From NCBI GenBank assembly GCA_030248135.1, contig JASANC010005802.1, positions 62,001-126,000 on the forward strand: DNA of 64,000 bases, written 5' to 3'. The stretch comes from Theristus sp. LFF4_11. Taxonomy: Eukaryota; Nematoda; Chromadorea; Monhysterida; Xyalidae. Within the stretch, counting starts at the first letter, position 1. The number at the start of each line of letters is the position of its first letter. Shown piece after piece: positions 32,288-43,229 of this stretch. The notes beneath the pieces were generated by a model, which was given only the letters and a program-made list of their open reading frames with translations, had not been told where the DNA came from and searched no databases. A program made the position numbers and the translations under genes.

Positions 32288-35200
32288 TCAATCGCGCAAA
32301 GAAACATAAAACTGGTCGAGCAAAGCACGTCGCACAAATGTGGACGAATCACTTTTCATCAGTTCTTTGCGACTTTTGGCCCGGTCTTCTTTTGTCAGCT
32401 GGAAGTCAAACTTTTGCAACAGCGTCGTGAGGATGAGAAAGATTTCCATTCGTGCCAGCGACTCTCCTAGGCACTGTCGTTTGCCCATGCCAAATGGAAT
32501 CACACGATCAATCAATTTTTGATTCAAACAAATGTCGCCTCCATTCTGTCTGGTAACAATAAATCGTTCTGGTCGAAACTCGTCCGGGTCCAAAAAGTGA
32601 CGCTCTTCGTGCAGCACGGAATAAATTTGGGGCAAAACTGCGGTTCCTGAAATTCGGCAATGTTCATCTCAATCTCGTGAAACACAGTACTCAACAAAAA
32701 ACGCTGCAAATTTCATGAATACTCAGCAAGTTTGTTGTTGGGTTGTGATGCAAGTAAGTAAGAATTGTGATGGGTTCGGTTTGGGATAGCTTGGTCATCA
32801 ATATTTACAAAAAAAAATGTCGCAAGCCAAGAACAATTGCTGCGAGATCACATATTGACAAGCATGTACCCTTTGGAATGAACTGTGCACGAATGCGCAC
32901 GTCAGCGGTTGTCACGTGCGGTATGTTCACTGGTATGATGCTTGCGAGGCGTTGCGTTTCGAGTGCGCACGCGTGCAGATACGGCAGACGCACTCGGTCG
33001 GCCATGCTGACCCGCTGCTCCCGACCCAGCACCGCGTCGATTTCCGAGAACGCTTTCGCTTGCACCTAATGTGCAGTGTTGGTGTTTGCGTGCGCGAGTA
33101 TCAAAAGATTGTGGGACAACAGCGTCAAGAATCAAAGAACACACAAATGAGCAATGGAATTGGAGAAAAGCTGGGACAATTACTTACAGTCACATTTTAC
33201 CTACCTCCGGCCAAGCGGCCATGAACACGATGCCCCAGCAAAGCGTGCTCACCGTCGTCTCAGCCCCTGCACTCCACAGATTCGTGAGTAGCATCGTATG
33301 CTGCCAACGGCTGCAATTTTTTGTGAGTATTCAACAACACACGTGTGCAGATTGTTGGTATTTAACAGTTTCACACAGAAAAAATGCGAATAATGTTAAT
33401 ATGCATGGAAATAATTTAAAAAACATGTTCATCGTGGGAGCCGCGGCAGCGAACGGTATGATTGGTACATTGATTTGAACTCTATTCTACGGATAAAAAG
33501 GAAAAATAATCCGTCTTGATTCCTGATTAAAAAAAGAACAACATGCCTAAAGCTGCCCAGTGGTTCATCTTTGCGACGCCGTCGTTCCATTTCCTGTAAC
33601 AAACCAGCATCTGTACCTGTTCCAAGACGATTACAAAAAGCTGCTTGTATGTATAAACGCACAGTATGAACGCGACCGGGGCTAGTTCGCAGTGAGTGTT
33701 TCATTATACCTGCAAGAATGCGATGCCAATGTTTGGCGCCTCATCGTCGGGACACGTTTCCAACTCTTTCGTTTGTTTATCGGTGTGGCTTTTTAAGTAT
33801 TCGTGAGCTCGCTGTGTCTGTTTAGCCATTTTCGCGTGAAATTGTCGGAACGGTGGTAGAAATCGAAGCGGTGGCACCATCGTGATCAGTTGACCCTTTG
33901 GGTTTGTCATGGCTTGCAGGAACAAGTCCTCAAGCATCATCTCGTCGTCTATGCGCTCGTCATTTTCAATATGGTAGCTGAGCAAAATGAGTGTGGAAAA
34001 ATAAAACCGAAGAGTGCCAGAACCTTCGTCGAAAACCAGGGGGCTGGAGCTTTCTCTCAAATGGTAAAAGCGATTTCCTTAAAGCTTCATGCATAGAGCT
34101 TTGAAGCTAGCCAGCATCACTTCGCTATACTTCCTGAGTATTAAAAAACAGCGCAGCTTCACGTGCTTAAGGTGACGCCCATGCGCTGTGCATGTACAGT
34201 ATGACCGAATAAATAAGGCAGTCCATCAAGGTGGGATCAGTCGCAGACTAGGAGTGGTGTTCTTCAAAAATGCCAGCATAATTCGTAATGATGTGCAAAG
34301 GAGAAAGAATGAACAGAATAGCACGAAGAAACCATTAGTCTAAAAAAACGCGTCAAATTTGGCACACAACTTGGTTTCTGAACGTCTTTCATCTTTCATT
34401 CAAATTTCGCGCGCTCCTTGCACCCTGAAAAAAGCTGCCATGTTTACTCGGCCATTCCGTAAGTGCAGCGCATCCCACAAAAAAATCTGAACGAACTTTC
34501 TCAACCTCACACTCTTTTGGCACAAGTCTGATTAGCATAGAATGAAAAACCGTTGTTACTAAACGTGTTACCAAAGTGACTGACTGACTACTACCCTAAA
34601 CACTTGAATATTAGGTGAATTACACAAATCGGAAAAGCAAAGCTTTAAAAAGTGAAGGTTCTGTTGCATTGCAACTAAAATTACTTGTTTCTTGTTCTAA
34701 AGCTGACCCAGAGGTCTGTAAATCCAAACGCATTTTTTTCAGAAAAAGGATTGCAGAAGCTAATTTTCAATGTTCTCACTTGGATTAACCTGTGCTGGGA
34801 TTTGTGAAAGGGCTAGAGTTGTTCCATGAACAAAGATGATGTGAAAAATTTTGAAGCTTTAGTTTTTAATTTTTAGATCAAGTTATTGGTGATTTTTCTT
34901 CTAGAAAGATAACTGCATCTGTTACAGTTTCAGTAAAACGGAACAAAACAAGGGGCAAAGGGCAGAACAAAAGAGCAAAAACTTGCTGCGCTTGCATTTG
35001 TGACGGACGATTTTGCAAATTTGAAGTTTAAAACGTTGCAGTGCAAGTGTGCTCCAATGTTTTCAACTGAAATTTTAATAGAATTAGTTGCAAAGATTAT
35101 TAGAATTATGTTTCAAATTTCAGACCCAAACATTAAACCAAACTCGAGAACGAGCTATTTTGCCCATTGTAGTTTTTATAACACACCCTGTTTGTTTGTT

Positions 35201-36200
35201 TTTATGAGACACGCTTTGTTTTGCTGCTCAAGCTGTTTAATTGAATCCACTTGATACGAAACAATGACTCGTTTTGGACGAAACTTTGGTAACAACGTTC
35301 GTAGCAACGGTTTCTCGGTGGTAATCAAGTTAAACAAATGCATGCAAATGAGGCTGCCATTATGCCAAAAGCATAGATCCGTGCTCACTTTGTTCCGAAG
35401 GTGACCATTCCAATGATGGATGCAATGCAACCGAGCACAGCGGATCGCACGTGCAGCACAGGCGCCATGTTGCCCGTGTCCTGGTTGGTCTTGGTCTGGT
35501 CGCGCACTTTCGCACTCAGATGTTGCAGCAGTCGATCGAGCTCAACATTGATTTTCGCCTCCATCGAGTAGCGACCAAAGCCAAAGTCGCGGAGGTGATG
35601 CAAGGCAAAGCGTCGTTGCTCCCGAAACGCCTGCCCGCTCATGTTCACCATTCCGTAGCGGCCGCCCATTATCATGTCCATCATGTAATGCTCCACACGG
35701 CCAGACAATGCGTCTGCTGTAACGTCAGCAACGTTAGCTGGCATTTTCGATTTTATTTTCGTTCAAGTACAATTTCACAACATCAGAAACGTTGCAACAT
35801 AGGTTTACATGGTAGATGTAACATGTACCATTGGCAACAAGCGCCTCTTTCATGAGTTCGTAGTCAGTGATTACAACGGTTGGGTGCGGCATCCACAGCG
35901 TGTACATTCCACCATACACCTTGCCAAGCTTGTCGAGCAATTTCGCCATTTTTTCAGGCTGCATTAAAAAGTGAAAATAAATTGTGGTGCACTAACTGCT
36001 TTCCTTGATGTTGAGTCTAGCAAGAATACAGAAACTGTTCTTAAAACCATGTAAATCAAACGCACTGTCGCTTCGAGACTGAGCATGTTGCCCACCAACG
36101 GAAGTGGCGCAGGTCCATTTGGAAAATGGGAACGCCTTTGAACAAGCTGGTGCCACAAAAGTGCAAAAATCGCCAACAACAACACAAGAGTCAGCAACAT
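32288..36200 (-). CDS. Cytochrome P450, CYP2-like, complete
   Basis: Heme-thiolate monooxygenase, probably ER-anchored. Eight exons: 36200-36066, 35958-35829, 35716-35389, 33977-33710, 33593-33547, 33310-33205, 33065-32870, 32646-32288; phases agree, 522 aa. The N-terminus has a membrane anchor (LLTLVLLLAIFALLW) and hinge PNGPAPLPLVGN. The C-helix region is FREQRRFALHHLRDFG, as in CYP2 clan members. The I-helix oxygen-binding motif is AGAETT, the K-helix ExxR is ETQR, the meander has FRPERF, and the heme loop is PFGMGKRQCLGE with the axial Cys. Intron 5 needs a GC donor (TTTAG|GCATGT) to keep frame. Intron 3 carries a MITE. All catalytic landmarks are intact, so the enzyme is probably functional; substrate unknown. 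Confidence 0.95.
34197..34459 (-). mobile_element. Mariner-type MITE family B, copy 3 (in P450 intron 3)
   Basis: Starts CAGTATGACCGAATAAATAA and ends GGCCATTCCG, TA on both flanks. It is the reverse orientation of 14536-14822 and 31074-31335. Confidence 0.8.
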
Positions 36201-36299
36201 TTTTTCTGCTCTGTTGTCAAAAAAGATATTATTAGCAGGAAGAAAAAGAAGTGACAATAATGCCTGTTTTTTACTCTCCTTCTAATGATGATGTCGATC

Positions 36300-37095
36300 T
36301 GAATACCACTACCACCGTTAAACATAATCTGAATTTGTGCGATCGACCATTGTTCAACAGACTATTGTGGATTTATTCAAACGTGTCCGGACTAAAATGA
36401 CGTCATTGGCTTTAAAAACGCCCGTTTGTCAAAGTACAGGCACTAAAATGTCAGTTTAGTGTGACTGATTCGACATTCACCATTTATTTACGGGAAGAAA
36501 TCGGCGAAACGAAAAATCTGGCTTGCTGTGAACGACAAGCGCATGTTTTGCAGCACATGACGTCATTTCAGTGGGACACGTTTGAAAAAATAGGTCATAC
36601 TTCAATGCACCAAGCGTCTAGCTGCGACCAAGCAACACAAACACTTCACATCAGTTAGATCTTTGTGGTGAATCGCTCTACAACAGAACAATAACTGCAT
36701 TCGTTATGAATTCCCACAGCTTATACAGCACCGAACTGTACCATTACCACCGTTAAACATAATCTGAATTTGTGCGATCGACCATTGCTCAACAGACTAC
36801 TTCAATGCACCAAGCGTCTAGCTGCGACCAAGCAACACAAACACTTCACATCAGTTAGATCTTTGTGGTGAATCGCTCTACAACAGAACAATAACTGCAT
36901 TCGTTATGAATTCCCACAGCTTATACAGCACCGAACTGTACCATTACCACCGTTAAACATAATCTGAATTTGTGCGATCGACCATTGCTCAACAGACTAC
37001 TTCAATGCAGCAAGCGTCTATCTGCGACCAAGCAACACAAACACTTCACATCAGTTAGATCTTTGTGGTGAATCGCTCTACAACAGAACAATAAA
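36300..37095. repeat. 200-bp tandem repeat interrupted by a MITE
   Basis: The unit TTCAATGCACCAAGCGTCTA... starts at 36601, 36801 and 37001, an exact 200-bp period. The tail of an earlier unit (ACCGTTAAACATAATCTGAA...) lies at about 36315-36362, directly before the MITE at 36365. The third full copy breaks off at about 37095. Units are almost identical. Confidence 0.9.
36365..36597 (+). mobile_element. TA-flanked MITE family C, copy 2 (233 bp)
   Basis: Flanked by TA (36363-36364 and 36598-36599). It interrupts a tandem repeat whose empty site, ACAGACTACTTCAATG, is present at about 36793-36808 and 36993-37008, which proves the insertion boundaries. Confidence 0.9.
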
Positions 37096-37158
37096 AAAGA
37101 TGGCTTTTGATTGCTGCACACGCTTGGCGATTGACTGAGTGATTTTATTCGACACATT

Positions 37159-40100
37159 TTAAGACTCGCTTTTTGAGAATACCGTCCCACCCCTCCCACC
37201 TCTAGGCACTAGAATGCAAAGTTTTTCCAATTTAAATGAATCATACACCATTCTGACCGCCTTGACGCGCTGATTCCGAAAATCACATTTGTTTTTTGAT
37301 TCGAGATCATTTAGGGCCCAAAAATAGCCAAAAACCGTTTTTTCGGGGCCCTTTCAAAAAATAGTGTTTTTTAAGCTTTTTAATGAAGCTACGACAAAAA
37401 TAAAAAAAACCATTCGATTCGTCTTGATCTGCTGAACATTTTCTATTAATATACTATGCCCTAAAAATGCGGTCGAAAAGGCTATTTTTTTAAAAAAAAC
37501 TGGTTTTGGTCCCAGTATTTCACGTTTTTTGGTCCTTTAGAACCGTTTTCGGGGCATGGTATAGGGGTGCACCAAAAAGCTTTCCGAAAGAGCTAGCTTT
37601 GTGCAAAGTTTCATTTAAAAAAAGGCGCCCCATGTAACTAAAAAATTTTTTACTTTTGGTACCCAGATCGCGATTATGGTCAGCACGAAACCGACATGCC
37701 CCTGAACATGTACCTGCTGCTGTGACCAGGCGTACTGCCAGACAGAACAAACTAGTGCACCTAAAAGCTCACCGCACAAGCTTATTATGTTCTAGGAATT
37801 AGCTGATGAAACAATTATTCAGTGCCACAACAGCAAAGCAATTGTTGCTTTCGATGTGTCAATCTTTTTCTAAAAAACTGATAGTACTGCTAGTTTTCGG
37901 TTTTTTTCAGTGACTCAGAATCGTTTTCGGGGCCTAGTATAGGGGTGCACTGAAAAGCATTCCGCAAGAGCTAGCTCAGTGTGAAATTTCATTTAAAAAA
38001 GCGTCCCCCATGTAACTAAAAAGTATTTTACTGTTGGTACCCGGATCGCGATTATGGTCAGCACGAAACCGACATGCCCCTGAACATGTACCTGCTGCTG
38101 TGACCAGGCGCACTGCCAGACAGAACAAACTAGTGCACCTAAAAGCTCACCGCACAAGCTTATTATGTTCTAGGAATTAGCTGATGAAACAATTATTCAG
38201 TGCCAAAACAGCAAAGCAATTGTTGCTTTCGATGTGTCAATCTTTTCAACCTTTCAAAAAATAGTGTTTTTTAGCTTTTTAATGAAGCTACGACAAAAAT
38301 AAAAAAACCATTCGATTCGTCTTGATCTGCTGAACATTTTCTACTAATATACTATGCCTTAAAAATGCGGTCTAAAGGGCTATTTTTAAAAAAAAACTGG
38401 TTTTGGTCCCAGTATTTCACGTTTTTTGGTCCTTTAGAACCGTTTTCGGGGCATGGTATAGGGGTGCACCAAAGGTATGGTATAGGTCTGTGTTGCTTTG
38501 AGTTCAGTGTGATGCTGTCTTTAGAACCAGCGTACGATGAACTTGCTGAGTCCTGGGTGGCCGAACAAGAGCAAATTTCCACAGAAGTCGAAACAAGTTC
38601 AGTCATTCGTTCACGCACATTACGCAGCGTGTATGCAGATTGGTATTCTTTGGAAGCTGTGCAGGACCGAAACCGTCGTGTGTGATGCAATCAAAAATTC
38701 AGTATTATTCGTTTTCTGGGAACATTTACATTCGAAAGCAAACATTGCTCTGTTGTAGCACTGAATCATTGTTTCATCACCTGATTCTTAGAACATTATT
38801 AGAACTTAGAACTAGTCTTGTGGGCTTTTAGATACACTAGTTTATCTGGCAGAACCACTGGTGGCAGCACGATACAAGTTTTGGTGTGTATCAGTCTCGT
38901 GCTGATCGTAATCGCTCTGGGTACTGACAGTACAACAACTTTTTATTCATATGGCGGACGCTTTTTCAAAATGAAATTTTGCATAGACCCAGCTTTTTCA
39001 GAATTTTTTTTAGTGCACACTCATACTATGCCCCAAAAGCGCTTCCGAATCACTAAAAAACCCAAAAAACAGTACTATCAGTACTCCAGAAAGATTCACA
39101 TACGAAGGCAATAATTGTTCTGCTGTTGTAGCACTGAATAATTGTTTAATCAGCCGATTCTTAGAACATTATTAACTGGTCTCATGGGCTTTTAGGTGCA
39201 CTAGTTTGTTCTGTCTGGCAGTGCGCCTGGTCACAGCAGCAGGTACATGTTCAGGGGCATGTCGGTTTCGTGCTGACCATAATCGCGATCCGGGTACCAA
39301 CAGTAAAATACTTTTTAGTTACATGAGGGGCGCTTTTTTTAAATGAAATTTCACACTGAGCTAGCTCTTGCGGAATGCTTTTCAGTGCACCCCTATACTA
39401 GGCCCCGAAAACGATTCTGAGTCACTGAAAAAACCGAAAACTAGCAGTACTATCAGTTTTTTAGAAAAAGATTGACACATCGAAAGCAACAATTGCTTTG
39501 CTGTTGTGGCACTGAATAATTGTTTCATCAGCTAATTCCTAGAACATAATAAGCTTGTGCGGTGAGCTTTTAGGTGCACTAGTTTGTTCTGTCTGGCAGT
39601 ACGCCTGGTCACAGCAGCAGGTACATGTTCAGGGGCATGTCGGTTTCGTGCTGACCATAATCGCGATCTGGGTACCAAAAGTAAAATATTTTTTAGTTAC
39701 ATGGGGCGCCTTTTTTTTAAATGAAACTTTGCACAAAGCTAGCTCTTTCGGAAAGCTTTTTGGTGCACCCCTATACCATGCCCCGAAAACGGTTCTAAAG
39801 GACCAAAAAACGTGAAATACTGGGACCAAAACCAGTTTTTTTTAAAAAATAGCCCTTTAGACCGCATTTTTAGGGCATAGTATATTAATAGAAAATGTTC
39901 AGCAGATCAAGACGAATCGAATGGTTTTTTTTATTTTTGTCGTAGCTTTATTAAAAAGCTTAAAAACACTATTTTTTGAAAGGGTCCCGAAAAAACGGTT
40001 TTTGGCCATTTTTGGGCCCTAAATGACCTCGAATCAGAAAACAAATGTGATTTTCGGAATCAGCGCGTCAAGGCGGTCAGAATGGTGTATGATTTAGTTT

Positions 40101-40165
40101 ATTTTGAAAAACTTTGCATTCTAGTGCCTTGAGGGGGTTGCTATTCTGAAAAATCGGGTCTTAAG
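37159..40165. mobile_element. Giant fold-back element 1 (about 3 kb)
   Basis: The outer arms 37159-37800 and 39490-40165 are inverted near-copies. Ends read TTAAGACTCGCTTTTTGAG on the left and GGGTCTTAA on the right. Inside, a second unit (37910-38240) is partly repeated in inverse at about 39190-39440, and parts of the arm recur at 38250-38475. No transposase recognised; the short ORFs inside are arm-shadow frames. Confidence 0.8.
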
Positions 40166-41146
40166 TGTCAGGCATATGCACAAAGAAAACTACCTAGTTG
40201 CCAAACCAGCAAAGCTGGGCACAAAACCATTAAAAACAACAAAAAATTTAAAAAATCATGCAATAAAGCGTCAACACTGAAAAAGAACAAAAACATACAA
40301 ACATAAATAAATAGATAAACTCTGCAAAAAAGTGATGATCAACCGACTCAACAGATCATCAGCATACATAACGACGTTAGTATTAGCAGAGAGCTGAAGA
40401 GCACACACAGCAGTAATGTAGACATAGAAACGCTAGTAAACTGTTCTTATCACGATACTTGTGGTCATCTCATCACTGTGTTGTGTTGGAGAAACTGCAT
40501 ACCTCTGTGGCATGCTGCGTCGCAAACAAACATGAACGTGTGACACTGTTATGTGTATGGGTCCGTCGGTGTCAACACAGTTCGTAGCACCATATTTGAT
40601 GTTGCAAAGGCAAACCCAACCAATGAAATGCGTTAAATATACCAGGAGTGTATACTGGGTGGTCCGGAATTATGGACACAGTTTCTTTCGCCGAAAGATC
40701 ACGCCAAACGTTAACGAATACATAGGTGAAACTTGGTACAATTACACTAGAAGGTTAGAAATTTTGTAAAATTTTATATTCACTAAGCTTCTGTTATTTA
40801 TAAGCGGTCAAGTTTGAAAATGTTAAATTTTGAGCTTTTCTCTCGATTTTTTGGTGGTTTACCCGCATAATCTCACTGTTATGAATTTTGGGAGCGTGAA
40901 ACAGAAGAATTTGCTGACAACAATTCATGAATACCAGTTTTTTTAATGTGTTTTAATTTTTAATGTTTTTTTTCAAATAACCTTCCTCTGGCGAAGGTCG
41001 CAGGAAGCTGAAGGGTTTGATTGTCAATAACCAAAATTCATCTGCAATTGATCTGACAATTTTTTGGGTAAATTTGCTTGATAGCTTGCTAATATCACGT
41101 TCTTCAGTCACTAATCAACTATAAACTCCCATAGTTACCGCAGAAT

Positions 41147-41404
41147 GGAGAAAACAAAATAAGGCGACGAACGACACCGCGGTGACCGAAACGACTTCTT
41201 CTCAGATTGTTTTACAGCCACTTTTTTAGCCCTGATGAATAGTTTTCGCAGGTTTGCCGAAGTACTACTAAGATCTGCTTACTAGTTTCAGTAACAATAA
41301 CTGAAGATTCAACTTTTAACATCATCGAAAGTTGAAAGAAATTTAATCAAAAACTGGTAGAAAAACAGGTCAGCGGTCGTTCGTCGCCTTATTTTGTTTT
41401 CTCC
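41147..41404. mobile_element. MITE with 29-bp perfect terminal inverted repeats
   Basis: GGAGAAAACAAAATAAGGCG... on the left is the exact complement of the last 29 bp ending TTATTTTGTTTTCTCC. Interior non-coding. Confidence 0.8.
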
Positions 41405-41957
41405 AGAGGTTCTTTTTTGGACACTGAAACGTTTACATGAGCCCAGTGGATTACTTGTACACTGTATTTGCGTTTGCGGTAGTTTTACTCAAAAATAAAC
41501 TTCGGCAAAGCTGCGTAATTTTCTTGAACAAAAAAGACAAGCTCTCAAAGCAAACATAAATAATTTTTCACAGCAATGACCACAGAAGATTGTTTCACGA
41601 TTGGAGGCCGCTTTTTGCTTGTAGCGTAGCAGACAATTGGAACCTTCGATATTTCGAGTGTGTGACGTGCAGAGGCTGTTCTGCGCCCAATGCAAAATGC
41701 TTGTTTGAATGCTTAATGATCTTTGTGAACCTGTTATTTTAGAAGTTCGAAGCAGGTTTTTTTTTAATTCAGAACATTTCCACATTTTTTCTTGCAGAAC
41801 CTTGTTTGATTTGAAGCAAAAGAAACCGTGAATCGGTTCGATCACTGAGTTTGTCTGTTCTGTATGTCCATTCCAGTGGTTGTTCACAGAAGTTTATAAA
41901 AAACAGATGGACAACTAAAAATGAGTCTTTATAAAAATAAACTTAAAAAACGATGGG

Positions 41958-42418
41958 ATACCGTATTACCTCTAATAACCCCCCATGGGGGTTTTTTCTT
42001 CAGCGACTTATGGGGGTGGGGGTTTATTTTGGGGGGTATTTTTGGGGGGGGGGGGTTTATTTACAAACAAATTCTAGGGGTGGGGGTTTGTTGAAAAATG
42101 GCAAAAATACCTTGCATGGCAGGCAAGAAAGTCGCAGATAAACTTCTACTTTTCACAGAGATTTCCTTTTGTAACAGCCTTTTGTAATGAAATTACCACT
42201 AACTCATCCCTTTGGGGCCTTTGGTAGCACAATTTCACCAATGTCACTGCATTCAGCCACTGAATTCGCTAGGTATGTGTTTCAAACAGGTTTCTAATAA
42301 ACCCCCATGGGGGTTTATTCTGGGGGGGGGGATTATTTGGAAACTTGTCGAGGGGGTGGGGGTTTAGTTTGGGGGGGGGGTTAATTTTGGGGGGGGGTTA
42401 ATAGAGGTAATACGGTAT
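41958..42418. mobile_element. G-rich MITE with TIR ATACCGTATTACCTCTA
   Basis: The left end ATACCGTATTACCTCTAATA is the complement of the right end TAGAGGTAATACGGTAT. The interior contains repeated GGGGGTTTATT blocks. A solo end lies at about 51510-51529. Confidence 0.75.
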
Positions 42419-43229
42419 TCAAACGAGTGTGTTTTCACACACACACACACACAGCGCACTATTGCACGCGCGTCACATGCGCGAAATCAAGGGCTCCAAT
42501 TGTCTGAAACCATTTCAGCTGAAATTTCCACACAACAAATGGCAACATTATTTCTTTCACCGTAAGTTTCAGCTCAAAACATTACTTCAGTTCTGAATAC
42601 CAGCCGTTTTCCTGTTTTAACGTTTTTGATCACCCAGTGCATTGAACATGTACGTACTTTTTTGTTTCTGCAAACACGCACAAGTCCGCAATGCATTGTT
42701 GAAACAGTGAGAAACAAAATCTACACAACTTCTCAACGACGAACACTTTTGGAAACGCTGTGGCTGTGTGGACTGTGGAGCAGCCCACGCAAACAGAAAT
42801 AAAAGAAGACCGACACCGCCATCAGCGAAAAAATGGGAAAGTCTTACTGTTGATGACGACGACACACTTGCAAACTGCGAAAAATATGTGAACAAAATCG
42901 TTGGTTGTTTACGTGGTGCGCGCTTCACTCATTTGCATGCACACATAACACGTTGAAGCAGAAAAATGTGTTGCATAAACATTTATCAAAAATAATTTCC
43001 AACCCCCGTCTTGTAACGCAGCACATGTGGTGAAAAATTGTGTACGCAAACCGACTTATTGAATTCTCAAGAAACCAGCAGCCCTTCACGCGTGTATCAA
43101 GTTGAACAAGTTTATTTCATGCTTTTTGTCACGATTTTTTACGCATAACGAACTCCCTTTTTCGACAAGCGAACGAATTTTCCATCCTTTTTATTGTTTC
43201 ACCTGTTGACATTTTTCAAATCATATTTA

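Larger units (their letters stand above)
40200..43200. other. Intergenic region before the astacin gene
   Basis: No gene recognised. Holds two inverted-repeat elements (41147-41404 and 41958-42418), a short AC microsatellite near 42437 and a possible Tc1-type end near 40652. A 132-codon minus-strand frame at 41489-41887 has no domain or splice support. Confidence 0.5.

Noticed and set aside
36601..37095. CRISPR array
   Set aside because: The repeat period is 200 bp with no spacer structure; it is an ordinary tandem duplication in a eukaryotic genome.
41489..41887. A 132-codon minus-strand protein gene
   Set aside because: No recognisable domain or splice sites, and it lies within MITE-rich intergenic DNA.
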